A DNA stretch of 64,000 bases, taken from the NCBI RefSeq assembly GCF_020991085.1, contig NZ_CP087719.1, positions 1 through 64,000 on the forward strand, given 5' to 3'. This DNA is from Roseomonas sp. OT10. GTDB taxonomy: Bacteria; Pseudomonadota; Alphaproteobacteria; Acetobacterales; Acetobacteraceae. The stretch's first letter is position 1; every line of letters starts with the position of its first letter. The notes below the pieces were generated by a model that searched no databases, had not been told where the DNA came from, and saw only the letters and a list, made by a program, of their open reading frames with translations. A program made the position numbers and the translations under genes. Shown here piece by piece: positions 1 to 8,810 of the stretch.

Positions 1-888
1 ATGTCGTCCCGCCATCAACGCAGCGACGAGCGAGCGCAACTCGACCTCTTCCGGGCGCTGCCCGGTGACTTGGCGCCTCGCGATGCGCAGGACCTGATGG
101 CCTATCCGTTCTTCTCCCTCGCCAAGTCGAAGCGGCTTGCGCCGATCGACTTCAAGGCCGGATCGGTCAAGATCCGTGTCGAGGCAGTGCCCGAGCATGG
201 CATGGCGACGATCTGGGACGCCGACATCCTCATCTGGGCCGCCTCACAGATCGTCGAGGCTCGCGACGTGGGGCTCCAGCCGTCGCGGCTGATGGCCACG
301 ACCCCGTATGAAATCCTGAACTTCATCGGCCGCGGCGTATCGCTGCGTGATTACGATCGGCTCAAGGCCGCACTCGACCGACTGCAGTCGACTACCGTCG
401 CGACCTCGATCCGCCAGCCGACAGAGCGTCGGATGCACCGGTTCTCCTGGATCAACGAGTGGAAGGAACGAGCCGACCAACGCGGCAGGCCGCTCGGCCT
501 CGAACTCATCGTTCCCGACTGGTTTTACAGCGCGGTGCTCGACGACGCGCTGGTGCTCAGCATCGACCGCAACTACTTCGGCCTGACCGGAGGGCTGGAG
601 CGCTGGCTGTACCGCCTGGTGCGCAAGCACGGCGGCAAGCAGGAGTTCGGCTGGAGCTTCGACTTTCCGCACCTCCATGCAAAGTCTGGTAGCCTCTCGC
701 CGCTCAAGCACTTTGCCTACGACCTCCGCGAGATCGTCCGCCGGCAGCCGCTCCCCGGGTATCAGCTCACCATCGAGCAGTGCGTCGGCGGTCCCGACAT
801 CCTGTCCTTCGCACCCACCGATCCCGACGCGCTTGGCATTCCGCGCCGCCGTCGCCGCTCGAAAACTCGCCCTGGGGATAAGCTGTGA
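1..888 (+). CDS. repA: RPA-family replication initiator protein
   Basis: The 295-residue product matches the replication initiator protein A (RPA) family of alphaproteobacterial plasmids and plasmid-like ICEs. Diagnostic stretches are DLMAYPFFSLAKSKR near the N terminus, the TPYEILNFIGRG block, and FGLTGGLERWLYRLVRKHGG at about 190-215. It is expected to bind iterons and start replication; three iterons follow its stop codon. The C terminus is very basic (PRRRRRSKTR). The window starts exactly on an ATG, so an upstream start cannot be excluded. It stands first in a backbone block running into parA and the transfer genes. Confidence 0.9.
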   Translation: MSSRHQRSDERAQLDLFRALPGDLAPRDAQDLMAYPFFSLAKSKRLAPIDFKAGSVKIRVEAVPEHGMATIWDADILIWAASQIVEARDVGLQPSRLMATTPYEILNFIGRGVSLRDYDRLKAALDRLQSTTVATSIRQPTERRMHRFSWINEWKERADQRGRPLGLELIVPDWFYSAVLDDALVLSIDRNYFGLTGGLERWLYRLVRKHGGKQEFGWSFDFPHLHAKSGSLSPLKHFAYDLREIVRRQPLPGYQLTIEQCVGGPDILSFAPTDPDALGIPRRRRRSKTRPGDKL

Positions 889-894
889 ATCGTC

Positions 895-959
895 TCGTGC
901 TATCGGGGACCGGCACTATCGTGCCATCGGGGACCGAAGTCTCGTGCTATCGGGGACCG
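895..959 (+). repeat. Three 18-bp iterons (candidate replication origin)
   Basis: Three near-identical direct repeats TCGTGCTATCGGGGACCG begin at 895, 919 and 942. The middle copy has C for T at the seventh base. Starts are 24 and 23 bp apart, about two helical turns, as expected for iterons bound on one DNA face. They lie directly after repA, so they are probably the RepA binding sites of the origin, or sites where RepA represses parA. The repeat is seen directly; the function is inferred. Confidence 0.8.
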
Positions 960-1019
960 GATTCGACGAATCCTCGCGCTGAATCAGCGACTTGCAAGCC
1001 CTGTAACTTATCTAACCTA

Positions 1020-1034
1020 GATTCCTACGGAATC
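1020..1034. promoter_or_regulatory. Short palindrome upstream of parA
   Basis: GATTCC-TAC-GGAATC is a perfect 6-bp inverted repeat in the A+T-richer stretch between the iterons and parA. It lies about 60 bp before the chosen parA start. Partition operons are usually autorepressed, so this could be an operator. It could equally be a weak terminator for repA, although no T run follows. Confidence 0.4.
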
Positions 1035-1096
1035 TTTCTAACGCGACCGTGCTTTTCGGCCGCTGTGGACGAGTCCCCGATCGCCGGGAGACCGTC

Positions 1097-1735
1097 ATGA
1101 TCGTCGCGCTGCTCAACCAGAAGGGCGGCGTCGGGAAGACGACGCTCGCCCTGCACCTCGCCGGCGAATGGGCTCGCCGTGGACAGCGCGTGACGCTGAT
1201 CGACGCCGACCCCCAGGGTTCGGCGCTCGACTGGTCGCAGCAGCGCAGCCGAGAGGGGTTGGAGCGGCTGTTCGGTGTCGTCGGCCTGGCCCGTGACACG
1301 CTCCACCGCGAAGCGCCGGAGTTGGCCCGCGACGTTGACCATGTCGTCATCGACGGCCCGCCGCGCGTCGCTGGGCTGATGCGCTCGGCGCTGCTCGCGG
1401 CCGATCTCGTGCTCATTCCGGTGCAGCCGTCGCCGCTCGATGGCTGGGCCTCCGCCGAAATGCTCTCGCTGCTCGGCGAGGCACGCATCTACCGCCCGCA
1501 ACTCGCCGCCCGCTTCGTGCTGAACCGCTGCGCGGCTCGCACCGTGTTGGCGCGCGAGACCGCCGAAACGCTCGCGGATCACGACCCGCCCTTGCTCTCG
1601 ACCACGATCGGCCAGCGCATCGTCTTCGCCGATGTCGTGCAGACCGGCCGGCTCGCCGCCGAGCAGGACGAGGATTGCCCTGGCGCGCGCGAGATCGCCG
1701 CGCTCGCGGCGGAAGTCGCGAGGATCGGCGCATGA
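1097..1735 (+). CDS. parA: ParA-type partition ATPase
   Basis: A 212-residue Walker-type ATPase of the ParA/MinD superfamily. It opens MIVALLNQKGGVGKTT, with the deviant Walker A at residues 9-16 (KGGVGKTT); DADPQGSALDW and the VIDGPPR Walker B-like block follow. It segregates the replicon and, in ICEs, stabilises the excised circle. The ATG at 1097 is preferred over the in-frame ATG at 1049 because GGGAG lies 6 bp before it and the family starts right at the P-loop strand. Its stop overlaps the next start (ATGA at 1732). Confidence 0.93.
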   Translation: MIVALLNQKGGVGKTTLALHLAGEWARRGQRVTLIDADPQGSALDWSQQRSREGLERLFGVVGLARDTLHREAPELARDVDHVVIDGPPRVAGLMRSALLAADLVLIPVQPSPLDGWASAEMLSLLGEARIYRPQLAARFVLNRCAARTVLARETAETLADHDPPLLSTTIGQRIVFADVVQTGRLAAEQDEDCPGAREIAALAAEVARIGA

Positions 1736-1986
1736 GCGCGCGGTCCCCGAAACGCAGCTTCGCGGCGCGTCCGGCCGATCCGGAGAGCTGGATCAAGGCG
1801 CCCGAGCGCCACACCCCGCGCGCACAAGCCGGCGTGGACTTCTCGGCGCGACTGACGATCGACGTGACTGCGGATATGCGCGGCCGCATCAAGATCGCCG
1901 CCTTCCAGCGCGGGCAGACCGTCGCCGACATGCTGCGCGCGCTGTTCGAGCGCGAATTCCCACCCCCGTCAGGAGAAGGATCATGA
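1732..1986 (+). CDS. Small ParB/ParG-like partition partner
   Basis: An 84-residue basic protein overlapping the parA stop by 4 bp, so translation is coupled. The C-terminal half (about 40-75) reads FSARLTIDVTADMRGRIKIA, then QRGQTVADMLRALFEREF. This is a ribbon-helix-helix pattern, a beta strand followed by two helices, as in ParG-type centromere-binding proteins. The N terminus is polar and likely disordered. It probably binds a partition site and stimulates ParA; the site could lie in the 889-1096 spacer. Confidence 0.75.
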   Translation: MSARSPKRSFAARPADPESWIKAPERHTPRAQAGVDFSARLTIDVTADMRGRIKIAAFQRGQTVADMLRALFEREFPPPSGEGS

Positions 1987-2504
1987 CCGGCCATGTCGCC
2001 GCGCCAATGCGCTTCGGCCGCGCTGCCGCCGAGCCGCCGCCAGAAGCTTTCACCCAGGTCGAACTTACTTGGGTCGAGAAGCGAACGGAGCACTGGATAC
2101 GGTTCGGTCGCGAGATACGCGAACAGATCCTCGACCGGCGCCGACGCATCCTCTTCTTCCCTCCCGGAAGCATCTTTGCGCTGGTCCGATGGGCCGCGAA
2201 TGAGCATGGGACCGTGCTCTCGCGCCTCGACATCCTGCGCGCTGTTGAGCCTGCTGCGCCGTGCCAGACGATGCCGACCGTCACGCCCGGAGCGGACATC
2301 CTCCTGCGCGTCGACGGCTGGCCGAAGGTGGAGCGCATGCTCAAGCTCATCGACGCCATCGAGGCGCGTGGCATCGAGCCGATCGAGGTCTCGCCGGACC
2401 ATTGGCGCCACGTCCACAACCGAATGACCGCCGGCGAAACGCCACGCGCTTATGGTCTTCGGCAGCATCGCGCCTTTCTCCTGCGCGAGGAGATCGGCGC
2501 ATGA
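1983..2504 (+). CDS. DUF2840 domain protein
   Basis: A 173-residue protein of the DUF2840 family, found almost only between parA and traF in P-type conjugative elements. Recognisable stretches are TQVELTWVEKRTEHWIRFGRE, the FFPPGSIFALVRWAANEHGT block and RVDGWPKVERMLKLIDAIEARGI. It has no signal peptide or membrane segment. The start overlaps the upstream gene by 4 bp and its stop overlaps traF. The molecular role is unknown; context points to transfer or maintenance. Confidence 0.85.
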   Translation: MTGHVAAPMRFGRAAAEPPPEAFTQVELTWVEKRTEHWIRFGREIREQILDRRRRILFFPPGSIFALVRWAANEHGTVLSRLDILRAVEPAAPCQTMPTVTPGADILLRVDGWPKVERMLKLIDAIEARGIEPIEVSPDHWRHVHNRMTAGETPRAYGLRQHRAFLLREEIGA

Positions 2505-3046
2505 CGCGGCTCTCCTACGCCATCGCCACGACGGCGGCGGTGTCGCTTCTAGGCCTCGCCTCGATCGCCTCATTCGCGCCGCGCCTCATCTGGAACGCTT
2601 CAGCCAGCACGCCGGTCGGCTTCTACACGATCGGCGATGTAGGCGCCCTCGACGTGACCGATCTGGTGGCGGTCGACGCGCCCGAGCCGCTCGCGACATT
2701 CCTGTCCGATGGCGACTACCTGCCACGCGGCGTACCGCTCTTGAAGCGCGTCGCCGCGCTCCCGGGTCAGCGGGTTTGCCGGACCGGGCTCGCTATCACG
2801 GTCGACGGCGTGCCGATCGGCGACGCCCTCGATCGCGATCGTCGCGGTCGCCCGCTCCCCGTTTGGCAGGGCTGCCGCTTGGTCGCGGCTGGCGAGTTGT
2901 TCCTGATGAACTGGCAGGTCCGCGACAGCCTCGACGGCCGCTACTTCGGCCCGCTTCCGGCCACCGCCGTGATCGGCCGGGCCACCCCTCTCTACACCGA
3001 CGAGGACGGCGATGGCCGCTTCGTCTGGCGCGCGCCGACGCGGTGA
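2501..3046 (+). CDS. traF: TraF-like S26 signal peptidase
   Basis: A 181-residue serine protease of the S26 (signal peptidase I/TraF) family. One N-terminal membrane segment (about 8-25) is followed by the S-x-P-x-G-x-Y motif at residues 36-42, where Ser36 is the expected nucleophile. The general-base lysine lies in VPLLKRVAALPGQ. In RP4-type systems TraF matures and cyclises the TrbC pilin, and a TrbC gene is present downstream. The start overlaps DUF2840 by 4 bp. Confidence 0.9.
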   Translation: MTRLSYAIATTAAVSLLGLASIASFAPRLIWNASASTPVGFYTIGDVGALDVTDLVAVDAPEPLATFLSDGDYLPRGVPLLKRVAALPGQRVCRTGLAITVDGVPIGDALDRDRRGRPLPVWQGCRLVAAGELFLMNWQVRDSLDGRYFGPLPATAVIGRATPLYTDEDGDGRFVWRAPTR

Positions 3047-3092
3047 CGGCGCGCCCATGACCCTGTCCACCGCAATCTGAAGGAGACGACCA

Positions 3093-3440
3093 ATGCCCGT
3101 GATCGGTCAATTCATGCGCGAGAATGATGGCTTCATCGGCCATCTGACGACACTTTCCATACACCAGGACATCATCATCGTCGCGGCCGAGCCGTCCGAA
3201 GCTGAGAACGCGCCCGACTACCGCGTCCATGTGCTCGACACCATGAGCAACGAGACCGGCGCGGAGATCGGCGCGGGTTGGAAGCGCACCGGCGAGAAGG
3301 CCGGCGAATACGTCTCGCTGCAGCTTGACGATCCGACCTTCGAACATCCGATCCGCGCCAACCTGTTCCAGTCGGCCGACGACAAGTCCGCCTGGGGCCT
3401 GCACTGGAACCGTCCGCCAAAGCGCGGCGAGCGGGACTGA
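3093..3440 (+). CDS. DUF736 domain protein
   Basis: A 115-residue protein of the DUF736 family, common in alphaproteobacterial conjugative elements. It opens MPVIGQFMRENDGFIGHL, continues with PDYRVHVLDTMSNETGAEIGAGWKR (single block at about 45-70), and ends with FQSADDKSAWGLHWNR. GGAGA lies 7-12 bp before the ATG. It is cytosolic and of unknown function; position between traF and the transglycosylase makes a transfer-related role likely. Confidence 0.9.
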   Translation: MPVIGQFMRENDGFIGHLTTLSIHQDIIIVAAEPSEAENAPDYRVHVLDTMSNETGAEIGAGWKRTGEKAGEYVSLQLDDPTFEHPIRANLFQSADDKSAWGLHWNRPPKRGERD

Positions 3441-3443
3441 ACG

Positions 3444-4205
3444 ATGCCCGCCACACGCATCAAACCTGTCGTCGGAGGGAGGATCGCCCTCCGACGTGCA
3501 GCTCTCCTTCTCCTTTCCGGCCTGGTCCTCGCCGGATCCGCCGCGAGCACTGCATGCGCCCAGCAGGCGCAGGTCGAGCAGCCATCACGCAGCGATCCCT
3601 ATGGCGCGTACATCGCAGAGGCGTCTCAGCGGTTTGGCGTTCCAGAAACGTGGATACGTGCCGTCATGCGCGTCGAAAGCGCGGGCGATGTGCGCGCGAT
3701 CTCGTCGGCCGGCGCAATGAGCCTGATGCAAATCATGCCCGTCACGTGGGAGGAGTTGCGCGTCCGGCATCGGCTCGGCGGCAATCCCTACGACCCCCGG
3801 GACAACATTCTGGCGGGTGCTGCATATCTGCGCGAGATGCACGACCGCTACGGATCGCCGGGGTTTTTGGCGGCGTACAACGCGGGTCCGGGCCGCTACG
3901 AAGAGTATCTCGCCGGCCGCCCATTGCCGGCCGAAACGCGCGCCTATGTCGCGACGCTCGCCCCCATCGTGGGGGGCGGTGAACTCACCGGCCCTGTCAT
4001 GGTGGCGTCCGCCGATCCGCTGACCTGGACGAGAGCGCCGCTCTTCGTCGCACAGTCGGCCGGCAGAGAGTCTGTCGTGCCGTTGCAGTCTGAAGGCAAG
4101 TCGGACACCGCCACGGCGGCGGCACCGGTGCGCGATCAAGGCCCCGTGGCTTCGCCCACCGATGGCCTTTTCGTTGCGCGCAGCGTTTCCGGGGGACCGC
4201 GATGA
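3444..4205 (+). CDS. Lytic transglycosylase, SLT domain
   Basis: A 253-residue exported peptidoglycan lyase. A signal sequence covers about residues 18-39 (LLLLSGLVLAGSAASTACAQ). The SLT domain follows, with catalytic Glu78 in AVMRVESAGD, then ISSAGAMSLMQIMP and AYNAGPGRYEEYL. It opens the cell wall so that the mating-pair apparatus can be built, like VirB1. The C-terminal 80 residues are low-complexity and not part of the catalytic fold. It starts 3 bp after the DUF736 stop. Confidence 0.92.
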   Translation: MPATRIKPVVGGRIALRRAALLLLSGLVLAGSAASTACAQQAQVEQPSRSDPYGAYIAEASQRFGVPETWIRAVMRVESAGDVRAISSAGAMSLMQIMPVTWEELRVRHRLGGNPYDPRDNILAGAAYLREMHDRYGSPGFLAAYNAGPGRYEEYLAGRPLPAETRAYVATLAPIVGGGELTGPVMVASADPLTWTRAPLFVAQSAGRESVVPLQSEGKSDTATAAAPVRDQGPVASPTDGLFVARSVSGGPR

Positions 4206-4449
4206 CCGCGTTCGCACCCGTTCGTACCGTGGCGTGCCTTGGCGGGAGATGGGCAGTCTGCGGAGGGGGAGCAGTCAGCACAACCGAACGATGGCGAGAT
4301 AAAAGCCGGCGATGTGCGGCTTGGTGCGGTCGTGTGTTTTCAGGGACTTATGGCGCATTTGCGCGAGGTGCGCCTAACTGGCGCAGCCTGCGCTATCGCC
4401 ATTTTTCCAAGTGGTTCCTTCGCTTTGCGCGATGTGCGGAGCTTTGGCG
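4206..4449. other. Non-coding region before the relaxase; candidate transfer origin
   Basis: These 244 bp hold no convincing gene, although a short frame overlaps the transglycosylase stop. A perfect inverted repeat TGCGCC-TAACT-GGCGCA sits at 4369-4385, within a zone of repeated GCGC and TGCGC words. Transfer origins of this element type usually lie just upstream of the relaxase gene, so this is the best oriT candidate in the window. The nick site cannot be assigned by eye. Confidence 0.4.
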
Positions 4450-6189
4450 ATGAGCGGCGAGGACGATTTCCGCATCCGGCCTGGCCGCATCCGCTCGACC
4501 CGCGCGCAACAGGCACGGCCCTTCATCGCTCAGGCACTTGCGGCCGCACAGCGGGCTGGCGGCCGCGTCTCGCGATCCGGCCAGATCACCAAGAGCAATC
4601 GCTCGCGGTTCGGTCGCGGGCAGCGCGCGACAGTGCAGGCCAACCGGCTCCTGACCAGCCGGTCGCGCAACGTGGTTATCAAGACGCGCGTCGTGCGGCA
4701 CACCGCCAAGGCCGCGCCGCTTAGCGCCCACCTCAACTACCTCCGGCGCGAGGGTGTTACCCGGGACGGGGAGAAGGCCAAGCTGTTCGGTCCCGAGACC
4801 GGAGACGACGATCCCAAGGCCTTCGCTGAGCGAACCCAGGACGACCGCCATCATTTCCGCTTCATCGTCTCACCGGAGGACGCAACGGAGATGTCCGACC
4901 TCAAGACATACGCCCGCGACCTGATGGGGCAGATGGAAAAGGACCTCGGCACCAAGCTCGACTGGGTCGGCGTCGATCATTGGAACACCGACAATCCCCA
5001 TGTCCACATCATCCTGCGGGGACGTACCGACGACGGCCAGGACCTCGTAATCTCCCGCGACTACATCAAGGAGGGCATGCGCGCCCGCGCGCAGGACCTC
5101 GTCACCCAGGAACTGGGGCCCCGCACCGAGCAGGAGATCCGTCGTAACCTCGGACGTCAGGTCGAGGCGGAACGCTGGACCGATCTCGATCGGCAGATCT
5201 CCCGCGACAGCTATCGCACCGGCATCGTCGACCTCGCGCCACGTCCCGATCAGAAGCCTGACGAGTTCCACGCGTTGAAGGTCGGCAGGCTGCGCAAGCT
5301 GGAGACGCTTGGTCTCGCCGATCAGGTCGGTCCCGGTCAGTGGGTTGTGTCGGAGACTGCGGAGAAGACTCTACGCGCCCTCGGTGAACGCGGCGACATC
5401 ATCAAGCGCATCCATCGTGGCCTGACCGAGCGCGGCATCGAGCGTGGCGCCGCGAGCTATGTGCTCGCGGGCGAAAGCATCGATGACCCTGTCATCGGGC
5501 GTCTGGTCGATCGCGGTCTCGACGACGAACTGAAGGGCACGGCCTATGCCGTCGTCGACGGCACCGACGGGCGAACCCATCATATTAAGCTCCCCGATCT
5601 CGACGCGGCTGCCGACAGCGCGCCGGGTTCGATCGTCGAGCTGCGCAAGTTCGACGACGTGCAGGGCCGCCGCCGTGTCGCACTCGCTGTTCGATCCGAT
5701 CTCGATATCGAACAGCAGGTCCATGCGACCGGCGCCACCTGGCTCGACCGGCAGGCTATCGCCCGCGAACCGGTGGCTCTCGGTGGTGGCGGCTTTGGCG
5801 CGGAGGTGCGGCAGGCAATGGACCGACGCGCCGAGCATCTTATCCACCAAGGGCTCGCCGAGCGTCAGACCCGCGGCGTCAGCTTCTCGCCGGGGCTGAT
5901 CGAAACTTTGCGCCAGCGCGAGGTCGAAGCGCTCGGGGAGAAGCTCGCGGCCGAGACCGGCCGGCCATTCTCGAAGGCCGGAACGGGCGAGTATGTGGCG
6001 GGCACCTATCGCCAGCGCTTCGCGCTCGCCTCCGGCCGCTTCGCCATGATCGACGACGGGCTCGGCTTCCAGCTCGTGCCCTGGTCGCCGTCCCTCGAAC
6101 GTCAACTCGGCCAGCACGTCTCCGGGGTCTCGCGCGGGGGCGGCGGCGTCGACTGGAGCTTCGGCCGCAATCGCGGCCTCGGCATGTAG
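4450..6189 (+). CDS. Relaxase/mobilisation nuclease, DUF3363 family
   Basis: A 579-residue relaxase of the VirD2-like DUF3363 group. Motif III is visible in HWNTDNPHVHIILRGRTDDG (about 178-197), whose histidines bind the metal for transesterification at oriT. KTRVVRHTAKAAPLSAHLNYL precedes it. The C-terminal part (GTYRQRFALASGRFAMIDDG) is the DUF3363 signature. The ATG at 4450 was chosen; an in-frame ATG at 4411 would add 13 poorly matching residues. It should nick DNA and be carried to the recipient through TraG and the Trb channel. Confidence 0.92.
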   Translation: MSGEDDFRIRPGRIRSTRAQQARPFIAQALAAAQRAGGRVSRSGQITKSNRSRFGRGQRATVQANRLLTSRSRNVVIKTRVVRHTAKAAPLSAHLNYLRREGVTRDGEKAKLFGPETGDDDPKAFAERTQDDRHHFRFIVSPEDATEMSDLKTYARDLMGQMEKDLGTKLDWVGVDHWNTDNPHVHIILRGRTDDGQDLVISRDYIKEGMRARAQDLVTQELGPRTEQEIRRNLGRQVEAERWTDLDRQISRDSYRTGIVDLAPRPDQKPDEFHALKVGRLRKLETLGLADQVGPGQWVVSETAEKTLRALGERGDIIKRIHRGLTERGIERGAASYVLAGESIDDPVIGRLVDRGLDDELKGTAYAVVDGTDGRTHHIKLPDLDAAADSAPGSIVELRKFDDVQGRRRVALAVRSDLDIEQQVHATGATWLDRQAIAREPVALGGGGFGAEVRQAMDRRAEHLIHQGLAERQTRGVSFSPGLIETLRQREVEALGEKLAAETGRPFSKAGTGEYVAGTYRQRFALASGRFAMIDDGLGFQLVPWSPSLERQLGQHVSGVSRGGGGVDWSFGRNRGLGM

Positions 6190-6214
6190 CCCCACCAAGA
6201 AAGGAGTACCTGCC

Positions 6215-8200
6215 ATGTCGGCGACGAAAATCCTCTGGGGGCAGATCCTCACCGTTTTCCTGATCGTGTTGATGACGACCTGGGGCGCCACGCAATGGAC
6301 AGCCTACCGTCTCGGCTTCCAGCCCCAGCTCGGTCAGCCTTGGTTCGAACTGGCCGGATGGCCGATCTATTATCCCCCGGCCTTCTTCTGGTGGTGGTAT
6401 TTCTACGACGCCTATGCGCCGCCGATCTTTGTCGAGGGCGCCTATATCGCCGCGTCGGGTGGCTTCATCTCCATCGCCGTCGCGATCGGCATGTCGGTAT
6501 GGCGGGCGCGTGAAGCCAAGAACGTCGAGACCTATGGCTCGGCCCGCTGGGCGCGACCGGAAGAGGTGAAGGCGGCAGGACTGCTCGGCCCCGACGGAGT
6601 CGTACTCGGCAGGCATGAGCGCGAGTATCTTCGCCATGACGGTCCGGAGCATGTGCTGTGCTTCGCGCCGACCCGTTCCGGCAAGGGCGTTGGCCTGGTG
6701 GTGCCTTCGCTCTTGACCTGGCCGGGGTCAGCGATCGTCCACGACATCAAGGGCGAGAACTGGACGCTCACCGCCGGCTATCGCGCATGGCATGGCCGCG
6801 TGCTGCTCTTCGATCCGACGAACGCGAAGTCGGCGGCCTACAATCCGTTGCTTGAGGTGCGACGGGGCGAATGGGAAGTCCGCGACGTGCAGAACATCGC
6901 CGACATTCTCGTCGACCCGGAAGGCTCGCTCGAAAAGCGAAACCACTGGGAGAAGACATCGCACGCGCTTCTGGTCGGCGCGATCCTGCACGTCCTGTAC
7001 GCAGAGGCCGACAAGACATTGGCCGGCGTCGCCGCCTTCCTCTCCGATCCGAAGCGCCCGATCGAGTCGACGCTCGCGGCGATGATGAAGACCGCCCATC
7101 TCGGCGAGGCCGGTCCACATCCGGTGATTGCCAGCGCCGCCCGCGAGTTGCTCAACAAGTCCGATAACGAGCGCTCCGGGGTGCTGTCGACAGCGATGTC
7201 GTTCCTCGGCCTGTATCGCGATCCCGTGGTCGCGGAAGTTACCCGTCGGTGCGACTGGCGCATCGCCGACATGGTCGGCGGCAAGTATCCGACCACGCTC
7301 TACCTCGTGGTGCCGCCATCTGACATAAACCGGACCAAGCCGCTGATCCGCCTGATCCTTAATCAGGTCGGCCGCCGTCTGACCGAGGACCTCCAGGCGA
7401 AGGGCAATCGCCATCGGCTGCTGCTCATGCTCGACGAGTTTCCCGCGCTTGGGCGCCTGGACTTTTTCGAGAGCGCGCTCGCCTTCATGGCGGGCTACGG
7501 TCTGAAGGCGTTCCTCATCGCGCAATCGCTGAACCAAATCGAGAAAGCTTACGGTCCGAACAACTCGATCCTCGATAACTGCCATGTGCGCGTCAGCTTC
7601 GCCACCAACGACGAGCGAACTGCGAAGCGCGTTTCGGATGCGCTTGGAACCGCGACCGAAATGAAGGCCATGAAGAACTACGCCGGCCACCGGCTATCGC
7701 CCTGGCTCGGCCACCTGATGGTCTCGCGCTCGGAGACTGCTCGGCAACTGCTCACGCCGGGCGAGATCATGCAGCTCCCGCCGTCAGACGAGATCGTCAT
7801 GGTCGCCGGCATCCCGCCTATCCGCGCAAAGAAGGCCCGCTATTACGAGGATCGTCGGCTTCAGGAGCGCATCCTTACGCCTCCCGCACTCACGAAGCCC
7901 GCAAGCGCTCGAGCCGACGATTGGAGCGCGCTCGCCATACCGAAACCCCCCGTGCTGAGTGCGCCAGCTACGGCAGATAATCTGGCCGACGACGACCCGA
8001 CGGACTCCGAGCAACGGCATCAGCCTGAACTGAGCCGCACGAAAACCGTCGAACGCAAGGCGATCGTCGACAACGAATTCGAGATCGATCCTCGCGACGA
8101 CGTCGATGAGGATGCTGCGCGCCTCAGCCGCATGACGCAGACCATGCGCCAGGTCGCTCGGCAGGCATCGCTCGATCCTGGCGATGGCATCGAGCTGTAG
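6215..8200 (+). CDS. traG: TraG/VirD4-type coupling ATPase
   Basis: A 661-residue type IV coupling protein. Two N-terminal membrane segments lie at about 8-30 and 70-95. The nucleotide-binding domain has Walker A APTRSGKGVG with Lys157, and Walker B LLLMLDEFPALG. It links the relaxosome to the secretion channel and pumps DNA. The acidic C-terminal tail of about 90 residues may contact substrate. A clear AAGGAG lies 7-12 bp before the ATG. It sits between the relaxase and trb genes, the standard position. Confidence 0.95.
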   Translation: MSATKILWGQILTVFLIVLMTTWGATQWTAYRLGFQPQLGQPWFELAGWPIYYPPAFFWWWYFYDAYAPPIFVEGAYIAASGGFISIAVAIGMSVWRAREAKNVETYGSARWARPEEVKAAGLLGPDGVVLGRHEREYLRHDGPEHVLCFAPTRSGKGVGLVVPSLLTWPGSAIVHDIKGENWTLTAGYRAWHGRVLLFDPTNAKSAAYNPLLEVRRGEWEVRDVQNIADILVDPEGSLEKRNHWEKTSHALLVGAILHVLYAEADKTLAGVAAFLSDPKRPIESTLAAMMKTAHLGEAGPHPVIASAARELLNKSDNERSGVLSTAMSFLGLYRDPVVAEVTRRCDWRIADMVGGKYPTTLYLVVPPSDINRTKPLIRLILNQVGRRLTEDLQAKGNRHRLLLMLDEFPALGRLDFFESALAFMAGYGLKAFLIAQSLNQIEKAYGPNNSILDNCHVRVSFATNDERTAKRVSDALGTATEMKAMKNYAGHRLSPWLGHLMVSRSETARQLLTPGEIMQLPPSDEIVMVAGIPPIRAKKARYYEDRRLQERILTPPALTKPASARADDWSALAIPKPPVLSAPATADNLADDDPTDSEQRHQPELSRTKTVERKAIVDNEFEIDPRDDVDEDAARLSRMTQTMRQVARQASLDPGDGIEL

Positions 8201-8209
8201 GAGGCGGGG

Positions 8210-8641
8210 GTGACCAAGCCTTTGAAGAAGCAGCGGCTGTCGGTCTATCTCGACCCGGACGTCATGAAGGCGCTCGCAGCCCATGCTGCCCGGCGCGATC
8301 TGTCCCTGTCACTGGTAGCCGAGGCCGGTATCGCTTCATTCCTCTCGCCGGACGCTGCCGAGCGTCAGGAGGCCGCGACGACGAAGCGGCTTGACCAGCT
8401 CGACCGACGCATGGCGCGTATGGAGCGCGATCTGGGAATATCGGTCGAGACGCTCGCAGTGTTCATCCGCTTCTGGCTGACCTCCAACCCGCCGTTGCCG
8501 GAGCCGGCGCAGGTCGCGGCTCGCGCCAAAGCGTCGGAGCGCTACGAAGCCTTCGTGACCGCGCTCGGAAGACGACTCGCGCAAGGTCCGAAGCTCAGGC
8601 AGGAAATCGCGGAAGACATCCCCGCGCGCGACGCGGAATAA
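8210..8641 (+). CDS. CopG-family ribbon-helix-helix protein
   Basis: A 143-residue protein with a GTG start preceded by GGAGG. The N terminus KQRLSVYLDPDVMKALAAHA followed by RRDLSLSLVAEAGI is a CopG/RHH DNA-binding fold. The rest is mostly helical, with a coiled stretch (TTKRLDQLDRRMARMERDLG) and a hydrophobic helix near VETLAVFIRFWL. It stands between traG and trbB in most relatives of this element and may control the trb operon or take part in the relaxosome. Confidence 0.85.
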   Translation: MTKPLKKQRLSVYLDPDVMKALAAHAARRDLSLSLVAEAGIASFLSPDAAERQEAATTKRLDQLDRRMARMERDLGISVETLAVFIRFWLTSNPPLPEPAQVAARAKASERYEAFVTALGRRLAQGPKLRQEIAEDIPARDAE

Positions 8642-8810
8642 TCACTGTTTGACGCATCACAAGTATTCGACCGTTCCGCCGTTTCCCTGTCTTTGTACGC
8701 CACAGTACGACGGCCACATGATGGTTGTTGTCACGCCATGATTTCTGCCTCTTCTACTCATCCCCGATCCAGGGCCGCCCGCGGCGGTCCCGCAAAAGAA
8801 CGGGGACGAC
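8642..8810. promoter_or_regulatory. Probable trb operon leader/promoter region
   Basis: This 169-bp spacer is the only sizeable gap between traG-copG and the ten trb genes. It is less GC-rich than its surroundings up to about 8755. A GTAC-GCCACA-GTAC repeat lies around 8694-8707. No -35/-10 pair is compelling, so the promoter assignment rests on position only. Confidence 0.35.

Noticed and set aside
1413-2573. 386-codon minus-strand frame opposite parA and DUF2840
   Set aside because: Arginine-rich composition; the plus strand carries well-supported overlapping backbone genes.
4202-4453. 83-codon frame overlapping the transglycosylase stop
   Set aside because: Trp/Arg/Cys-rich composition typical of non-coding GC-rich DNA, and it covers the likely oriT region before the relaxase.
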